DNA of 64,000 nucleotides from Piscinibacter gummiphilus. GTDB lineage: Bacteria > Pseudomonadota > Gammaproteobacteria > Burkholderiales > Burkholderiaceae_C. Where the stretch lies: the NCBI RefSeq assembly GCF_002116905.1, contig NZ_CP015118.1, forward strand, positions 744,001 to 808,000, in the 5' to 3' direction. The translations under genes were made by a program, and so were the position numbers. The notes under the pieces are model-generated. The model saw only the letters and a program-made list of their open reading frames with translations, had not been told where the DNA came from and did no database searches. Positions 26,002 to 34,287 of this stretch are shown piece by piece (the stretch's first letter is position 1; each line of letters begins with the position of its first letter).

Positions 26002-26053
26002 CACCCCTCCCGCGGGTTGGTCCGCATGCGGACCGGGTTTCGAGTCGTAAAAA

Positions 26054-26074
26054 TATCAGATCACGAGTCTGATA
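26054..26074. promoter_or_regulatory. Perfect inverted-repeat operator before second carboxylesterase
   Basis: TATCAG, nine bases, CTGATA: both arms match exactly. It ends 32 bases before the ATG. The left arm is inside the 20-base block identical to that before the first esterase. Confidence 0.6.
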
Positions 26075-26106
26075 CGAACATGACGATCCCAACCCAGGAG
26101 ACCCCC

Positions 26107-28101
26107 ATGAACCGAAGCGACAACCGGCGGCGCCTCGCGGCCGCCGCCGTGGCCGCCGTGCTGGCCCTCACCGCGTGTGGCGGCGACGACGTCGAGGAAC
26201 TGTCCGGCGTCTTCGTCGACAGCCCCGTGTCGGGCCTCGACGTCACCGGCTCCGCCGGCCCGGCCCGTTCCACGGATGCGAACGGCCGGTTCACCTACGC
26301 GGCCGGCGAGACGCTCTCGTTCGCCATCGGCAACCTCGCCCTCGGCTCGGCCGCGGGCGGCGGTGTGCTCACGCCGCTGTCGGTCACGGCCGGCGCGGCG
26401 TCGGCCGCCGACGTGCGCGTGAACAACAAGCTGATCCTGCTGCAGACGCTCGACGCCGACGGCGACCTCAACAACGGCATCCAGATCACCGCGGCGATCC
26501 GGGCGGTGGTGTCGCCGCGGGCCGCGGCCATCGACTTCAACCAGCCCACGGCGGCGTTCCGCACGAGCCTCGCGCCGCTGCTCGCCGCACTCAACGACGC
26601 GGCCGTGTTCTCGGACCTCGACCCGAGGCCGCGCAGCGCGCGCACGGCCGCCGCGGCGCTCGAACACTTCGGCCGGTCGATGGCCCCGCGCAACGTCGTC
26701 GCCACCACGGGCGGATCGCTCAGCGGCTTCGAGGCCAATGCCACCACGTGGCAGTACTTCGGCATTCCGTACGCCCGCCCGCCCGTCGGTGAGCTGCGCT
26801 GGCGTCCGCCGCAGCCGCCGGTCGCATGGACCGGCGTGCGCCAGGCCACCGGCTGGAGCGACCAGAGCGCGCAGAACCCCACGTTCGAGACGCTCGGCGA
26901 AGGCGGCATGAGCGAAGACTCGCTGTACCTCAACGTCACGGCGCCGAAGAACGCGTCGAAGGCGCCGGTGATGGTGTGGTTCCACGGCGGCGCGTTCGCG
27001 ATCCTGACGGGCAACTCGAAGCAGTACAACAACCCGGAAGGCGTGACCACGAAGGGGGTCGTGCTCGTCACCGTCAACCACCGCCTCGGGCCGTTCGGCT
27101 ACATGGCCCATCCGCTGCTGAGTGCCGAGAGCGGCCACGGCGGCTCGGGCAACTACGGCCAGATGGACCTCGTGATGGCGCTGCAGTGGGTGAAGGACAA
27201 CATCGCCCGCTTCGGCGGCGACCCGGCCAACGTCACGCTGTTCGGCCAGTCGGGCGGCGGCGGCAAGACGTATGGCCTGCTGAACTCGCCGCAGGCCGCC
27301 GGTCTCTTCCACAAGGCCGTGGTGCAGAGCGGGGCCAACCCCATCGCGACCACCGGCACGGCCGCGGCCTCGCTGGCTGCGGGCGAGGCCATCGGCACGG
27401 CGATGTTCACGCGCCTGAACGTGACGACGCTCGCCGCCGCGCGGGCGCTTCCGTGGACCGCCTTCGTGCAGGCCGACCTCGACGCGGGCATCCCGCGCGA
27501 GATCTACCGTCCGAACGTCGACTACGCCCACCTGCCGAAGACCTACGGGCAGAACATGACCGACGGCATGCCGAGCGACGTGCCGCTGATGGTGGGCGCC
27601 ACGTCCGGCGACTACCCGTCGCTGCGCGCCGCACTGCCGGTCTTCATGGCCCAGCGCGCACCCACCTACAAGTCGCCGCAGTTCGTGTACCGCTTCAGCC
27701 GCGTGCCCGACGGCTGGGCCGCGATGAACCTCGCGAGCGGCCACGGCGGCGAGGTGCCCTACCTCTTCAACTACCCGCTCGGCCTGGCGAGCAACTACGG
27801 CCTGGGCCTCGTGCTGACGGCGGCCAACACGAAGCCGCCCATCGGCGACCTCAACGGAAACGGCGTCACGGGCACCGCGGGCGACGTGGCCGACGTCTAT
27901 GCGTCGATGGGCTGGGGTGCGGGCGACGTGGCGACGGTGGACGCGGTGATGTCGATGTGGACGCAGTTTGCGAAGACCGGCAACCCGAGCACCCCTGCGT
28001 TCACGTGGCCCGCGTACACGCTGGCCAACGACACCTACGCGGAGATCGGCCCGACGGCGTCGCCGAGCGTGCGAACGGGTCTCGCCACGGCGTTCCCGTG
28101 A
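26107..28101 (+). CDS. Carboxylesterase type B lipoprotein (paralogue 2)
   Basis: A 664-residue paralogue of the esterase at 23202 with the same architecture: lipobox LALTACGGDD, an accessory domain (DSPVSGLDVTG, TDANGRFTYAAGETLSFAI), then the type-B hydrolase with MVWFHGGAFAIL, nucleophile Ser382 in FGQSGGGGKT, and the His region SGHGGEVPYLF. The catalytic elbow has Gln where most type-B enzymes have Glu. The acid may be the Asp in GATSGDYPS. The GDLNGNGVTGTAGD insert is kept. ATG 26107 follows CAGGAG. Substrates are unknown; different elbow residues suggest the two copies have diverged in specificity. Confidence 0.87.
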   Translation: MNRSDNRRRLAAAAVAAVLALTACGGDDVEELSGVFVDSPVSGLDVTGSAGPARSTDANGRFTYAAGETLSFAIGNLALGSAAGGGVLTPLSVTAGAASAADVRVNNKLILLQTLDADGDLNNGIQITAAIRAVVSPRAAAIDFNQPTAAFRTSLAPLLAALNDAAVFSDLDPRPRSARTAAAALEHFGRSMAPRNVVATTGGSLSGFEANATTWQYFGIPYARPPVGELRWRPPQPPVAWTGVRQATGWSDQSAQNPTFETLGEGGMSEDSLYLNVTAPKNASKAPVMVWFHGGAFAILTGNSKQYNNPEGVTTKGVVLVTVNHRLGPFGYMAHPLLSAESGHGGSGNYGQMDLVMALQWVKDNIARFGGDPANVTLFGQSGGGGKTYGLLNSPQAAGLFHKAVVQSGANPIATTGTAAASLAAGEAIGTAMFTRLNVTTLAAARALPWTAFVQADLDAGIPREIYRPNVDYAHLPKTYGQNMTDGMPSDVPLMVGATSGDYPSLRAALPVFMAQRAPTYKSPQFVYRFSRVPDGWAAMNLASGHGGEVPYLFNYPLGLASNYGLGLVLTAANTKPPIGDLNGNGVTGTAGDVADVYASMGWGAGDVATVDAVMSMWTQFAKTGNPSTPAFTWPAYTLANDTYAEIGPTASPSVRTGLATAFP

Positions 28102-28107
28102 GCGCCC

Positions 28108-28139
28108 GACGGACTCAGCCGAACTCGGCCGAGTCCGTC
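28108..28139. terminator. Strong hairpin between convergent esterase and LysR genes
   Basis: GACGGACTC pairs perfectly with GAGTCCGTC, and the interior adds GCCGA/TCGGC around a 2-base loop offset by single bases. It begins seven bases after the esterase stop and overlaps the last codons of the convergent LysR gene. It is a likely bidirectional transcription stop, although no T-run follows. Confidence 0.55.
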
Positions 28140-29374
28140 ACCACCTTGCGGATCTCCGCCATCAGCGCCAGCGCGCCGGGGGAGGGCAGCGCGCCGAGGC
28201 GCTGCGACAGGCCGATCTGCCGCCGCGTGCGTTCCAGCGGGAAGTCGAGCGCCACGAGGCTGCCGTCGCGGATCTCGTAGCGCAGCTGGTGGGCGGAGAT
28301 GGCCGTCAGCATGTCGCTTTCGAGCAGCAGGCCGCGCAGCACCGCGAGGTCGCCCGTCTCCACCGCGGGCACGGGGGGCGGCTGGCGGGCGTCCGAGAAG
28401 AACGACTCGAAGAGTTCGCGCGACGGCGACCCGTGCCGCGACAGCACCCACGTGGCGCTGCGCAGCGTGTCGAAGTCGATGCGATTGACCCGCGTGAACG
28501 GATGGTCCGCACGCGCGATGACCGAGAGCCGGTCCTCGAAGAGGGGCGCCTGTTCCAGCTCTTTCGCCTCGGCCGGGCCGCGCAGCGCGCCGAGGATGAA
28601 GTCGACGTCGCCGCTGCGCAACGAGGCCGCGAGGGCCTCGTACGGGCTCTCGACGGTGCCCACGTGCAGTTGCGGATGCCGCGCGAGCAGCGAGGCGATG
28701 GCGCGCGGCAGGATGTGCGTGCGCCCGAGCGGCAGGGCGCCCACGTTCACGCTGCCCTGCAGCGTGCCTTCGCTCGCGGCGAGGTCGGGCACGATGTGCC
28801 GCAGCTCGGCGAGCACCCGCTTGAAGTGGAACGCGAGGATCTCGCCGGCCGGCGTGGGCACGAGCCCGCGCGCGGTGCGGTCGAACAGCGAGGTGCCCAG
28901 GCGGGCCTCCAGGTCCTTCACCGCGGTGCTGATGGCCGGCTGCGTGATCGCGAACTCGCGTGCCACGGCCGCCATGCTGCGCCGTTCGACGAGGCTCGCG
29001 ATGACGGCCAGGCGCCGGCCGTTCATGATCGACGCGAACAGCGAGTTGACGTCCGCGGACGACTGCACGCCGCCGCGCGCCATCAGCTGCTGACGTGCGG
29101 CCTCGAACATGCCTTCGATGCGCCGGGCGCGCACGAGCACGATGTCCCCGTACCGGTTGATCACCATCCCGCGGGAGCGCCGCTCGAAGAGCGGCACGCC
29201 GAGCACCGACTCCAGTTCCGAGATGGAACGGGCCACGGCCGAGGAGACGCGGTAGAGCCCCTCGGCGGCGTGCGCGATGCTGCCGGCGTCGGCCACGGCG
29301 CACAGCACGTGCAGGTGACGCAGGTTGGTGCCGAGCGCGCCGGCCGGTCGGGAGTCGATGAATTTGTCTGGCAT
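28115..29374 (-). CDS. LysR-type regulator with two N-terminal DNA-binding domains
   Basis: At 419 residues this is about 120 longer than normal LysR proteins. Two separate winged-helix segments are visible: residues about 17-75 (LRHLHVLCAVADAGSIAHAA, SSAVARSISELESVLGVPLF) and about 118-175 (RLAVIASLVERRSMAAVARE, TQPAISTAVKDLEARLGTSLF, RGLVPTPAGEIL). A normal effector-binding domain follows (GSVNVGALPLGRTHILPRAI onward). It is divergent from ligJ-ligK-gallate dioxygenase across 159 bases and is the likely regulator of that cluster. How two DNA-binding domains are used is unknown; it could bind two half-sites per monomer. Confidence 0.88.
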   Translation of the reverse strand: MPDKFIDSRPAGALGTNLRHLHVLCAVADAGSIAHAAEGLYRVSSAVARSISELESVLGVPLFERRSRGMVINRYGDIVLVRARRIEGMFEAARQQLMARGGVQSSADVNSLFASIMNGRRLAVIASLVERRSMAAVAREFAITQPAISTAVKDLEARLGTSLFDRTARGLVPTPAGEILAFHFKRVLAELRHIVPDLAASEGTLQGSVNVGALPLGRTHILPRAIASLLARHPQLHVGTVESPYEALAASLRSGDVDFILGALRGPAEAKELEQAPLFEDRLSVIARADHPFTRVNRIDFDTLRSATWVLSRHGSPSRELFESFFSDARQPPPVPAVETGDLAVLRGLLLESDMLTAISAHQLRYEIRDGSLVALDFPLERTRRQIGLSQRLGALPSPGALALMAEIRKVVTDSAEFG

Positions 29375-29533
29375 GGTCCCTGCGATTCTTCTCGATCGGA
29401 CGGCGCTGAAGTGCTCGGGGATTACCCGTCCCTATAAAAAAGTTCGGTGTCGACGCAAGCGCTAGTCGCTCCACGATGACCCCGAGCGCGGGACACTGCC
29501 GGCACGACGAACCGAACGCACGAGCCGCAGACC

Positions 29534-30562
29534 ATGATCATCGATTGCCACGGCCACTACACCACCGCCCCGAAGGCGCTCGAGGCCTGGCGCGACCAGC
29601 AGGTCGCGAGCCTGTCGGGCGCCACCCCCGCCCCGTCGGTGTCGTCGCTGAAGATCAGCGACGACGAACTGCGCGAGTCCATCGAGACCAACCAGCTCGC
29701 GAAGATGCGCGAGCGCGGCATCGACCTCACGATCTTCTCGCCGCGCGCGAGCTTCATGGCCCACCACATCGGCGGATTCGACACCAGCGCCACCTGGTCC
29801 GCGATCTGCAACGAACTGATCGCCCGCGTGGTCGGCCTGTTCCCCGGCCAGTTCATCGGCGCGGCCATGCTGCCGCAGTCGCCCGGCGTCGACCCGAGGA
29901 CGTGTGTCGCCGAGATCGACCGCTGCGTCAACGAGTACGGCTTCGTGGCCATCAACCTGAGCCCGGACCCCTCCGGCGGCCACTGGACCTCGCCGCCGCT
30001 GTCGGACCGGCACTGGTACCCGGTGTACGAGCGGATGGTCGAACTCGACATCCCCGCGATGATCCACGTGAGCACGAGCTGCAACGCGTGCTTCCACACC
30101 ACCGGCTCGCACTACCTGAACGCGGACACCACGGCCTTCATGCAGTGCCTCACGTCCGACCTGTTCAAGGACTTCCCGACGCTGCGCTTCGTGATCCCGC
30201 ACGGCGGCGGCGCGGTGCCGTACCACTGGGGCCGTTTCCGCGGCCTGGCCCAGGAGATGAAGAAGCCGCCGCTCGGCGAGCACCTGCTCAAGAACATCTT
30301 CTTCGACACCTGCGTGTACCACCAGCCCGGCATCGACCTGCTCACGAAGGTGATCCCGGTCGACAACGTGCTGTTCGCCTCCGAGATGATCGGCGCCGTG
30401 CGCGGCATCGACCCCACCACCGGCTTCGCGTACGACGACACGCGCCGCTACATCGAGGCGGCCTCGCTGTCGATGGACGACCGCCGCAAGATCTTCGAAG
30501 GCAACGCCCGCTGCGTGTACCCGCGCCTCGACGCGGCGCTGCGCGCCCGCGCCGCTGCCTGA
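29534..30562 (+). CDS. ligJ: 4-oxalomesaconate hydratase (LigJ)
   Basis: A 342-residue metal-dependent amidohydrolase-fold enzyme that hydrates 4-oxalomesaconate to 4-carboxy-4-hydroxy-2-oxoadipate. It matches Sphingobium LigJ over its full length, for example IDCHGHYTTAPKALEAWRD, FSPRASFMAHHIGGFDTS, MLPQSPGVDP, HVSTSCNACFHTTGSHYLNA and IPHGGGAVPYHWGRF. The HxH pair near the N-terminus and the later His residues bind Zn. It is the first gene of the gallate cluster, 19 bases before ligK, and faces the two-HTH LysR gene. Confidence 0.95.
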   Translation: MIIDCHGHYTTAPKALEAWRDQQVASLSGATPAPSVSSLKISDDELRESIETNQLAKMRERGIDLTIFSPRASFMAHHIGGFDTSATWSAICNELIARVVGLFPGQFIGAAMLPQSPGVDPRTCVAEIDRCVNEYGFVAINLSPDPSGGHWTSPPLSDRHWYPVYERMVELDIPAMIHVSTSCNACFHTTGSHYLNADTTAFMQCLTSDLFKDFPTLRFVIPHGGGAVPYHWGRFRGLAQEMKKPPLGEHLLKNIFFDTCVYHQPGIDLLTKVIPVDNVLFASEMIGAVRGIDPTTGFAYDDTRRYIEAASLSMDDRRKIFEGNARCVYPRLDAALRARAAA

Positions 30563-30581
30563 ACCCGCTCGCAGGAACACC

Positions 30582-31265
30582 ATGAACACGCTCGGAATCG
30601 TCAAGCGCACCATCCCCCGCCCGCCCCGCGAGGCGGTCGAACACCTCTCGAAGTTCGGCGTCGCCACCGTCCACGAGGCCATGGGCCGCGTGGGCCTCAC
30701 CAAGCCGGTGCTCAAACCGATGTACGACGGCGCCCGCCTGTGCGGACCGGCGGTCACCGTGCTGCTGCAGCCGGGGGACAACTGGATGTTCCACGTCGCG
30801 GCCGAACTGATCCAGCCGGGCGACGTGGTGTTGGCGGCCTGCACCACCGACAACGTCGACGGCTTCTTCGGGGACCTGCTCGCCACGTCCTTCCGCGCCC
30901 GCGGCTGCGTGGGCCTCGTGATCGATGGCGGCGTGCGCGACGTGCGCGTGCTGCGCGAGATGGACTTCCCCGTCTTCGCCCGCACCGCGCACGCCAAGGG
31001 CACGGTCAAGGCCACGCTCGGCTCCGTCAACGTGCCGGTGGTGTGCGCCGGTGCGCTGGTGCAGCCCGGCGACGTGGTGGTGGCCGACGACGACGGCGTG
31101 GTGATCGTGCCGTGCGCCGACGTGGCGCGCGTGGCCGAGGCCGCCGCCAAACGCGAGGCCCTCGAGGAAGGCAAGCGCCAGCGCCTCGCCGACGGCGAGC
31201 TGGGCCTCGACATCTACCAGATGCGGGAACGCCTCGCCGAGGCGGGCCTGCGCTACATCGACTGA
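30582..31265 (+). CDS. ligK: 4-carboxy-4-hydroxy-2-oxoadipate aldolase (LigK/GalC)
   Basis: A 227-residue class II pyruvate aldolase, cleaving 4-carboxy-4-hydroxy-2-oxoadipate to pyruvate and oxaloacetate; such enzymes also decarboxylate oxaloacetate. The RraA-like fold shows VATVHEAMGRVG, the FFGDLLATSF loop, and VIDGGVRDVRVLRE, in which Arg119 and Asp120 correspond to the substrate- and metal-binding pair. The C-terminal helix with LGLDIYQMRERLAEAGLRYID is typical. It lies between ligJ and gallate dioxygenase, 9 bases before the latter, and completes the path to central metabolism. Confidence 0.94.
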   Translation: MNTLGIVKRTIPRPPREAVEHLSKFGVATVHEAMGRVGLTKPVLKPMYDGARLCGPAVTVLLQPGDNWMFHVAAELIQPGDVVLAACTTDNVDGFFGDLLATSFRARGCVGLVIDGGVRDVRVLREMDFPVFARTAHAKGTVKATLGSVNVPVVCAGALVQPGDVVVADDDGVVIVPCADVARVAEAAAKREALEEGKRQRLADGELGLDIYQMRERLAEAGLRYID

Positions 31266-31274
31266 GGAATCCCC

Positions 31275-32561
31275 ATGGCCAGCATCATCGGCGCCATCGC
31301 CTGCTCCCACACCCCCACCATCGGCTTCGCCCACGACAAGCACAAGCAGGACGACCCGGTCTGGGCCCCCATCTTCGAGGCCTTCGCCCCCATCAAGGGC
31401 TGGCTCGCCGACAAGAAGCCCGACGCGGCGATCGTGATCTTCAACGACCACGTGACCTCGTTCTTCTTCGACCACTACTCGCCGTTCACGCTGGGCGTGG
31501 GCACGCAGTTCAAGGTGGCCGACGAGGGCGGCGGCCCGCGCGGCCTGCCGGCCGTCGCGGGGCATCCCGCGCTGGCCGCGCACATCGGCCAGTCGGTCGT
31601 GGCCGACGAGTTCGACCTGTCGTTCTTCCAGGACAAGGGCCTCGACCACGGCGTGTTCTCGCCGCTGTCGGTGCTGTGCGACCACGACCCGGCGTGGCCG
31701 TTCCCGATCATCCCGCTGCAGGTGGGCGTGCTGCAGGCCCCGAGCCCCAGCGCGCGCCGCTGCTACGCACTGGGCCAGGCCGTGCGCCGCGCCGTCGAGA
31801 GTTTCCCGGAAGACCTGCGCGTGGTGATCATCGCCACCGGCGGCCTGTCGCACCAGGTGCACGGTGAACGCGCGGGCTTCAACAACCCGGCGTGGGACGC
31901 GAAGTTCCTCGACCTGATCGAGAAGGACCCGGTGCGTCTCACCGAGATGACCCTCGCCGAACTGGCGACCATCGGCGGCTGCGAAAGCGCCGAGGTGGTG
32001 ATGTGGCTGATCATGCGCGGCGCGCTGTCGTCGCAGGTCACGAAGCTGCACCAGTCGTACTACCTGCCGTCGATGACGGGCATCGCGACGCTCGTGTTCG
32101 AGAACCACGCCGAACCGCCGTCGGCCGCCGCGTTGCAGCGCCACCGTGACCACATGGCGCGCGAGATGCGCGGCATCGAACTGCTGGAGGACACGTACCC
32201 CTTCGACCTCGCGCGCAGCGTCAAGGGCTACCGCATCAACAAGTTCCTGCACGAGCTGGTGGAACCGGCGCACCGGGCGCGGTTCCTCGCCGACGAGGTG
32301 GCGCTGATGCGCGAGGCGGGCCTCACCGACGTCGAGCGCGACCTGATCCAGCGCCGCGACTGGCGCGCGATGATGCACTACGGCGTCATCTTCTTCCTGC
32401 TCGAGAAGCTCGCGGCGGTGGTCGGGGTGTCGAACCTGCACGTGTACGCCGCGATGCGGGGCCAGTCGCTCGAGGAATTCCAGAAGACCCGCAACGCGCC
32501 GGGTGCCCTCTACTCGGTCTCGGGTGGTTCGGGGCCGGCGGGCAACTGGGACAAGAAGTGA
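31275..32561 (+). CDS. galA: Gallate dioxygenase (GalA/DesB type)
   Basis: A 428-residue extradiol dioxygenase with the catalytic beta (LigB-like) and small alpha (LigA-like) domains fused, the arrangement of gallate dioxygenases. It opens gallate with O2 to 4-oxalomesaconate using non-haem Fe(II). Iron ligands are His12 (CSHTP), His59 (FNDH) and a Glu in GGCESAE (237/240); the acid-base His is His193 in TGGLSHQVHG. The LigA-like part runs from about residue 315 (GYRINKFLHELVEPAHRARF) to 410. Fused length and neighbouring ligJ/ligK support gallate over protocatechuate as the main substrate. Its stop overlaps the next gene's GTG by four bases. Confidence 0.92.
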   Translation: MASIIGAIACSHTPTIGFAHDKHKQDDPVWAPIFEAFAPIKGWLADKKPDAAIVIFNDHVTSFFFDHYSPFTLGVGTQFKVADEGGGPRGLPAVAGHPALAAHIGQSVVADEFDLSFFQDKGLDHGVFSPLSVLCDHDPAWPFPIIPLQVGVLQAPSPSARRCYALGQAVRRAVESFPEDLRVVIIATGGLSHQVHGERAGFNNPAWDAKFLDLIEKDPVRLTEMTLAELATIGGCESAEVVMWLIMRGALSSQVTKLHQSYYLPSMTGIATLVFENHAEPPSAAALQRHRDHMAREMRGIELLEDTYPFDLARSVKGYRINKFLHELVEPAHRARFLADEVALMREAGLTDVERDLIQRRDWRAMMHYGVIFFLLEKLAAVVGVSNLHVYAAMRGQSLEEFQKTRNAPGALYSVSGGSGPAGNWDKK

Positions 32562-33253
32562 GCAACGGGCTGCGCGTCATCTCGTCGATGGCCACGCGGG
32601 CCCTGCTGGCCGACCTGGCCGCGGACTGGGCGGCGGAGGGGGGCGATCCCGTGCGGGTCGAGTCCGTCGGTGGCGTGGACGCCGCGCGCCGCGTGGCCGC
32701 CGGCGAAGCCTTCGACGTGGTGGTGCTGGCGTCCGACGCCATCGACCGCCTGCTCGCCGCGGGCCACCTCGTGGCCGGCAGCAAGGTCGACCTCGTGCGC
32801 TGCGACGTCGCCATCGCCGTGCCGGAGGGGGCGCCGCATCCGTCCGTGGCGGACGAAGCCGGCCTGCGGGCGGCCGTCTCGGCCGCCTCGCGCATCGCGC
32901 TGTCCACCGGCCCGAGCGGCACGGCCCTCGTGAAGCTGTTCGAGCGCTGGGGCCTGGCCGACGCCGTGCGCGACCGGCTGGTGCAGGCGCCTCCGGGTGT
33001 GCCGGTGGGCCGGCTGCTGGCCGAGGGCGCGGCCGATATCGGTTTCCAGCAATTCAGTGAACTCCTCGGCTTGCCAGGCATCGCCGTGCTGGGCACGATG
33101 CCCCCCGGCCTGGAGATCGTGACCACCTTCAGCGCCGCGTGCTGCATCGCCGGCCGATCCATGGCCGACGTGCAGCCGCTGCTGGCCCGGTGGCGGTCCG
33201 CCGCCACCGATGAGATGAAACACCGCCACGGCATGATCGATGCCCGTGCGTGA
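32558..33253 (+). CDS. ModA-like substrate-binding-fold protein without signal peptide
   Basis: A 231-residue protein with the fold of molybdate-type periplasmic binding proteins: LRVISSMATRALLADLAADW, the EAFDVVVLASDAIDRLLAAG hinge segment and STGPSGTALVKLFERWGL. It has no signal peptide, so it should stay in the cytoplasm. It begins at GTG 32558, overlapping the gallate dioxygenase stop as GTGA, which implies translational coupling. No ModB or ModC is nearby. The position suggests a soluble function in gallate metabolism, possibly handling an intermediate such as oxalomesaconate, for which a GalD tautomerase is missing here. That role is a guess. Confidence 0.75.
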   Translation: MSNGLRVISSMATRALLADLAADWAAEGGDPVRVESVGGVDAARRVAAGEAFDVVVLASDAIDRLLAAGHLVAGSKVDLVRCDVAIAVPEGAPHPSVADEAGLRAAVSAASRIALSTGPSGTALVKLFERWGLADAVRDRLVQAPPGVPVGRLLAEGAADIGFQQFSELLGLPGIAVLGTMPPGLEIVTTFSAACCIAGRSMADVQPLLARWRSAATDEMKHRHGMIDARA

Positions 33254-33296
33254 CCCCGACCTCGAACCCGATTCCTCAACCGTGAAGGAGATCTCC

Positions 33297-34283
33297 ATGA
33301 CGTCCATCCCCCGCCGGGCCCTCGGCCTCGCCATCGCGCTCGGCCTGCTCGGTGCCGCGGCGATGCCGGCCGCCGCGCAGGACTGGCCGACCAAGCCCGT
33401 GCGCATCCTGACGCCGTTCCCGGCCGGCGCCGGTCCCGAGGCCGTGGTGCGCGTGCTCGCCGAGAAGCTGCAGAAGAAGTGGGGCCAGCCGGTGATCGTG
33501 GAGAACCGTCCGGGCGGCAACGGCTTCATCGCCATCGACGCGTTCAAGCGCGGCGCCACCGATGGCACCGACCTGATCCAGCTCGACAACGTCCACCTCG
33601 TCGCGTACCCGTACCTCTTCAAGAAGCTGCCGTACGACCCCGTCAAGGACTTCGACCCGCTGACCCCGCTGTTCCGCACGTACTTCTTCGTCGGTGTGCC
33701 GGCGAACAGCAAGTACCGCACGGTCGGCGACATCGTCGCGGACGCGAAGGCCCGTCCCGGCGCGCTGAACTACGGCAGCTGGTCGGTGGGCAACCCGGTG
33801 CACCTGGGTTCCGCGCTGCTCGAGAGCATGACCAACACGCAGATGCAGCACGTCATCTACAAGGAGACGTCGATGCTCTACACCGGCGTGGCCACCGGTG
33901 AACTCGACTTCGCTCTCGGTTCGCTGGCCACCGCCGGTCCGCTGCAGCGCATGGGGCGCATCAAGTTCATCGCGGTGACGGCGCCCAAGCGCCACCCGGC
34001 CTTCCCCGACGTGCCCACGGTCGCCGAGTCCGGCGGTCCCGCCGGCTACGAGATGACCGGCTGGACCACCATCGCCGCGCCGAAGAACCTGCCGAAGGCG
34101 GTGGCCGACAAGATCCAGCACGACATCGAGGCCGCGCTGGCCGAGCCGGACATCAAGGACCGCTACGCCACGTTCGGCTACGAGACCTTCCCGACCACCC
34201 GCACGCAGTTCAACGCGTTCATCAACGCCGAGTCGGCCAAGTACGCCGACGTGATCAAGCGCGCGAAGGCCTCGCTGGACTGA
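33297..34283 (+). CDS. Bug-family (TctC-like) solute-binding protein of the gallate cluster
   Basis: A 328-residue secreted Bug receptor: signal peptide to PAAAQDWPT, then KPVRILTPFPAGAGPEAVVR, VENRPGGNGFIAIDAF and KKLPYDPVKDFDPLTPLF. A GAAGGAG ribosome site lies six bases before the ATG. It follows the ModA-like gene by 43 bases and precedes the DUF1932 dehydrogenase by four. It probably captures gallate or a related phenolic acid in the periplasm. The GAGPEA motif differs slightly from the usual GGxxD pocket. Confidence 0.88.
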   Translation: MTSIPRRALGLAIALGLLGAAAMPAAAQDWPTKPVRILTPFPAGAGPEAVVRVLAEKLQKKWGQPVIVENRPGGNGFIAIDAFKRGATDGTDLIQLDNVHLVAYPYLFKKLPYDPVKDFDPLTPLFRTYFFVGVPANSKYRTVGDIVADAKARPGALNYGSWSVGNPVHLGSALLESMTNTQMQHVIYKETSMLYTGVATGELDFALGSLATAGPLQRMGRIKFIAVTAPKRHPAFPDVPTVAESGGPAGYEMTGWTTIAAPKNLPKAVADKIQHDIEAALAEPDIKDRYATFGYETFPTTRTQFNAFINAESAKYADVIKRAKASLD

Positions 34284-34287
34284 CCCC

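Noticed and set aside
29375..29533. LysR operator sought between the tandem-HTH regulator and ligJ
   Set aside because: No convincing T-N11-A dyad was found; only an AT-rich TATAAAAAAG stretch is visible, so no site is listed.
30342..32441. Long minus-strand open frame over ligJ, ligK and gallate dioxygenase
   Set aside because: It is antisense to three well-recognised genes and shows no domain.
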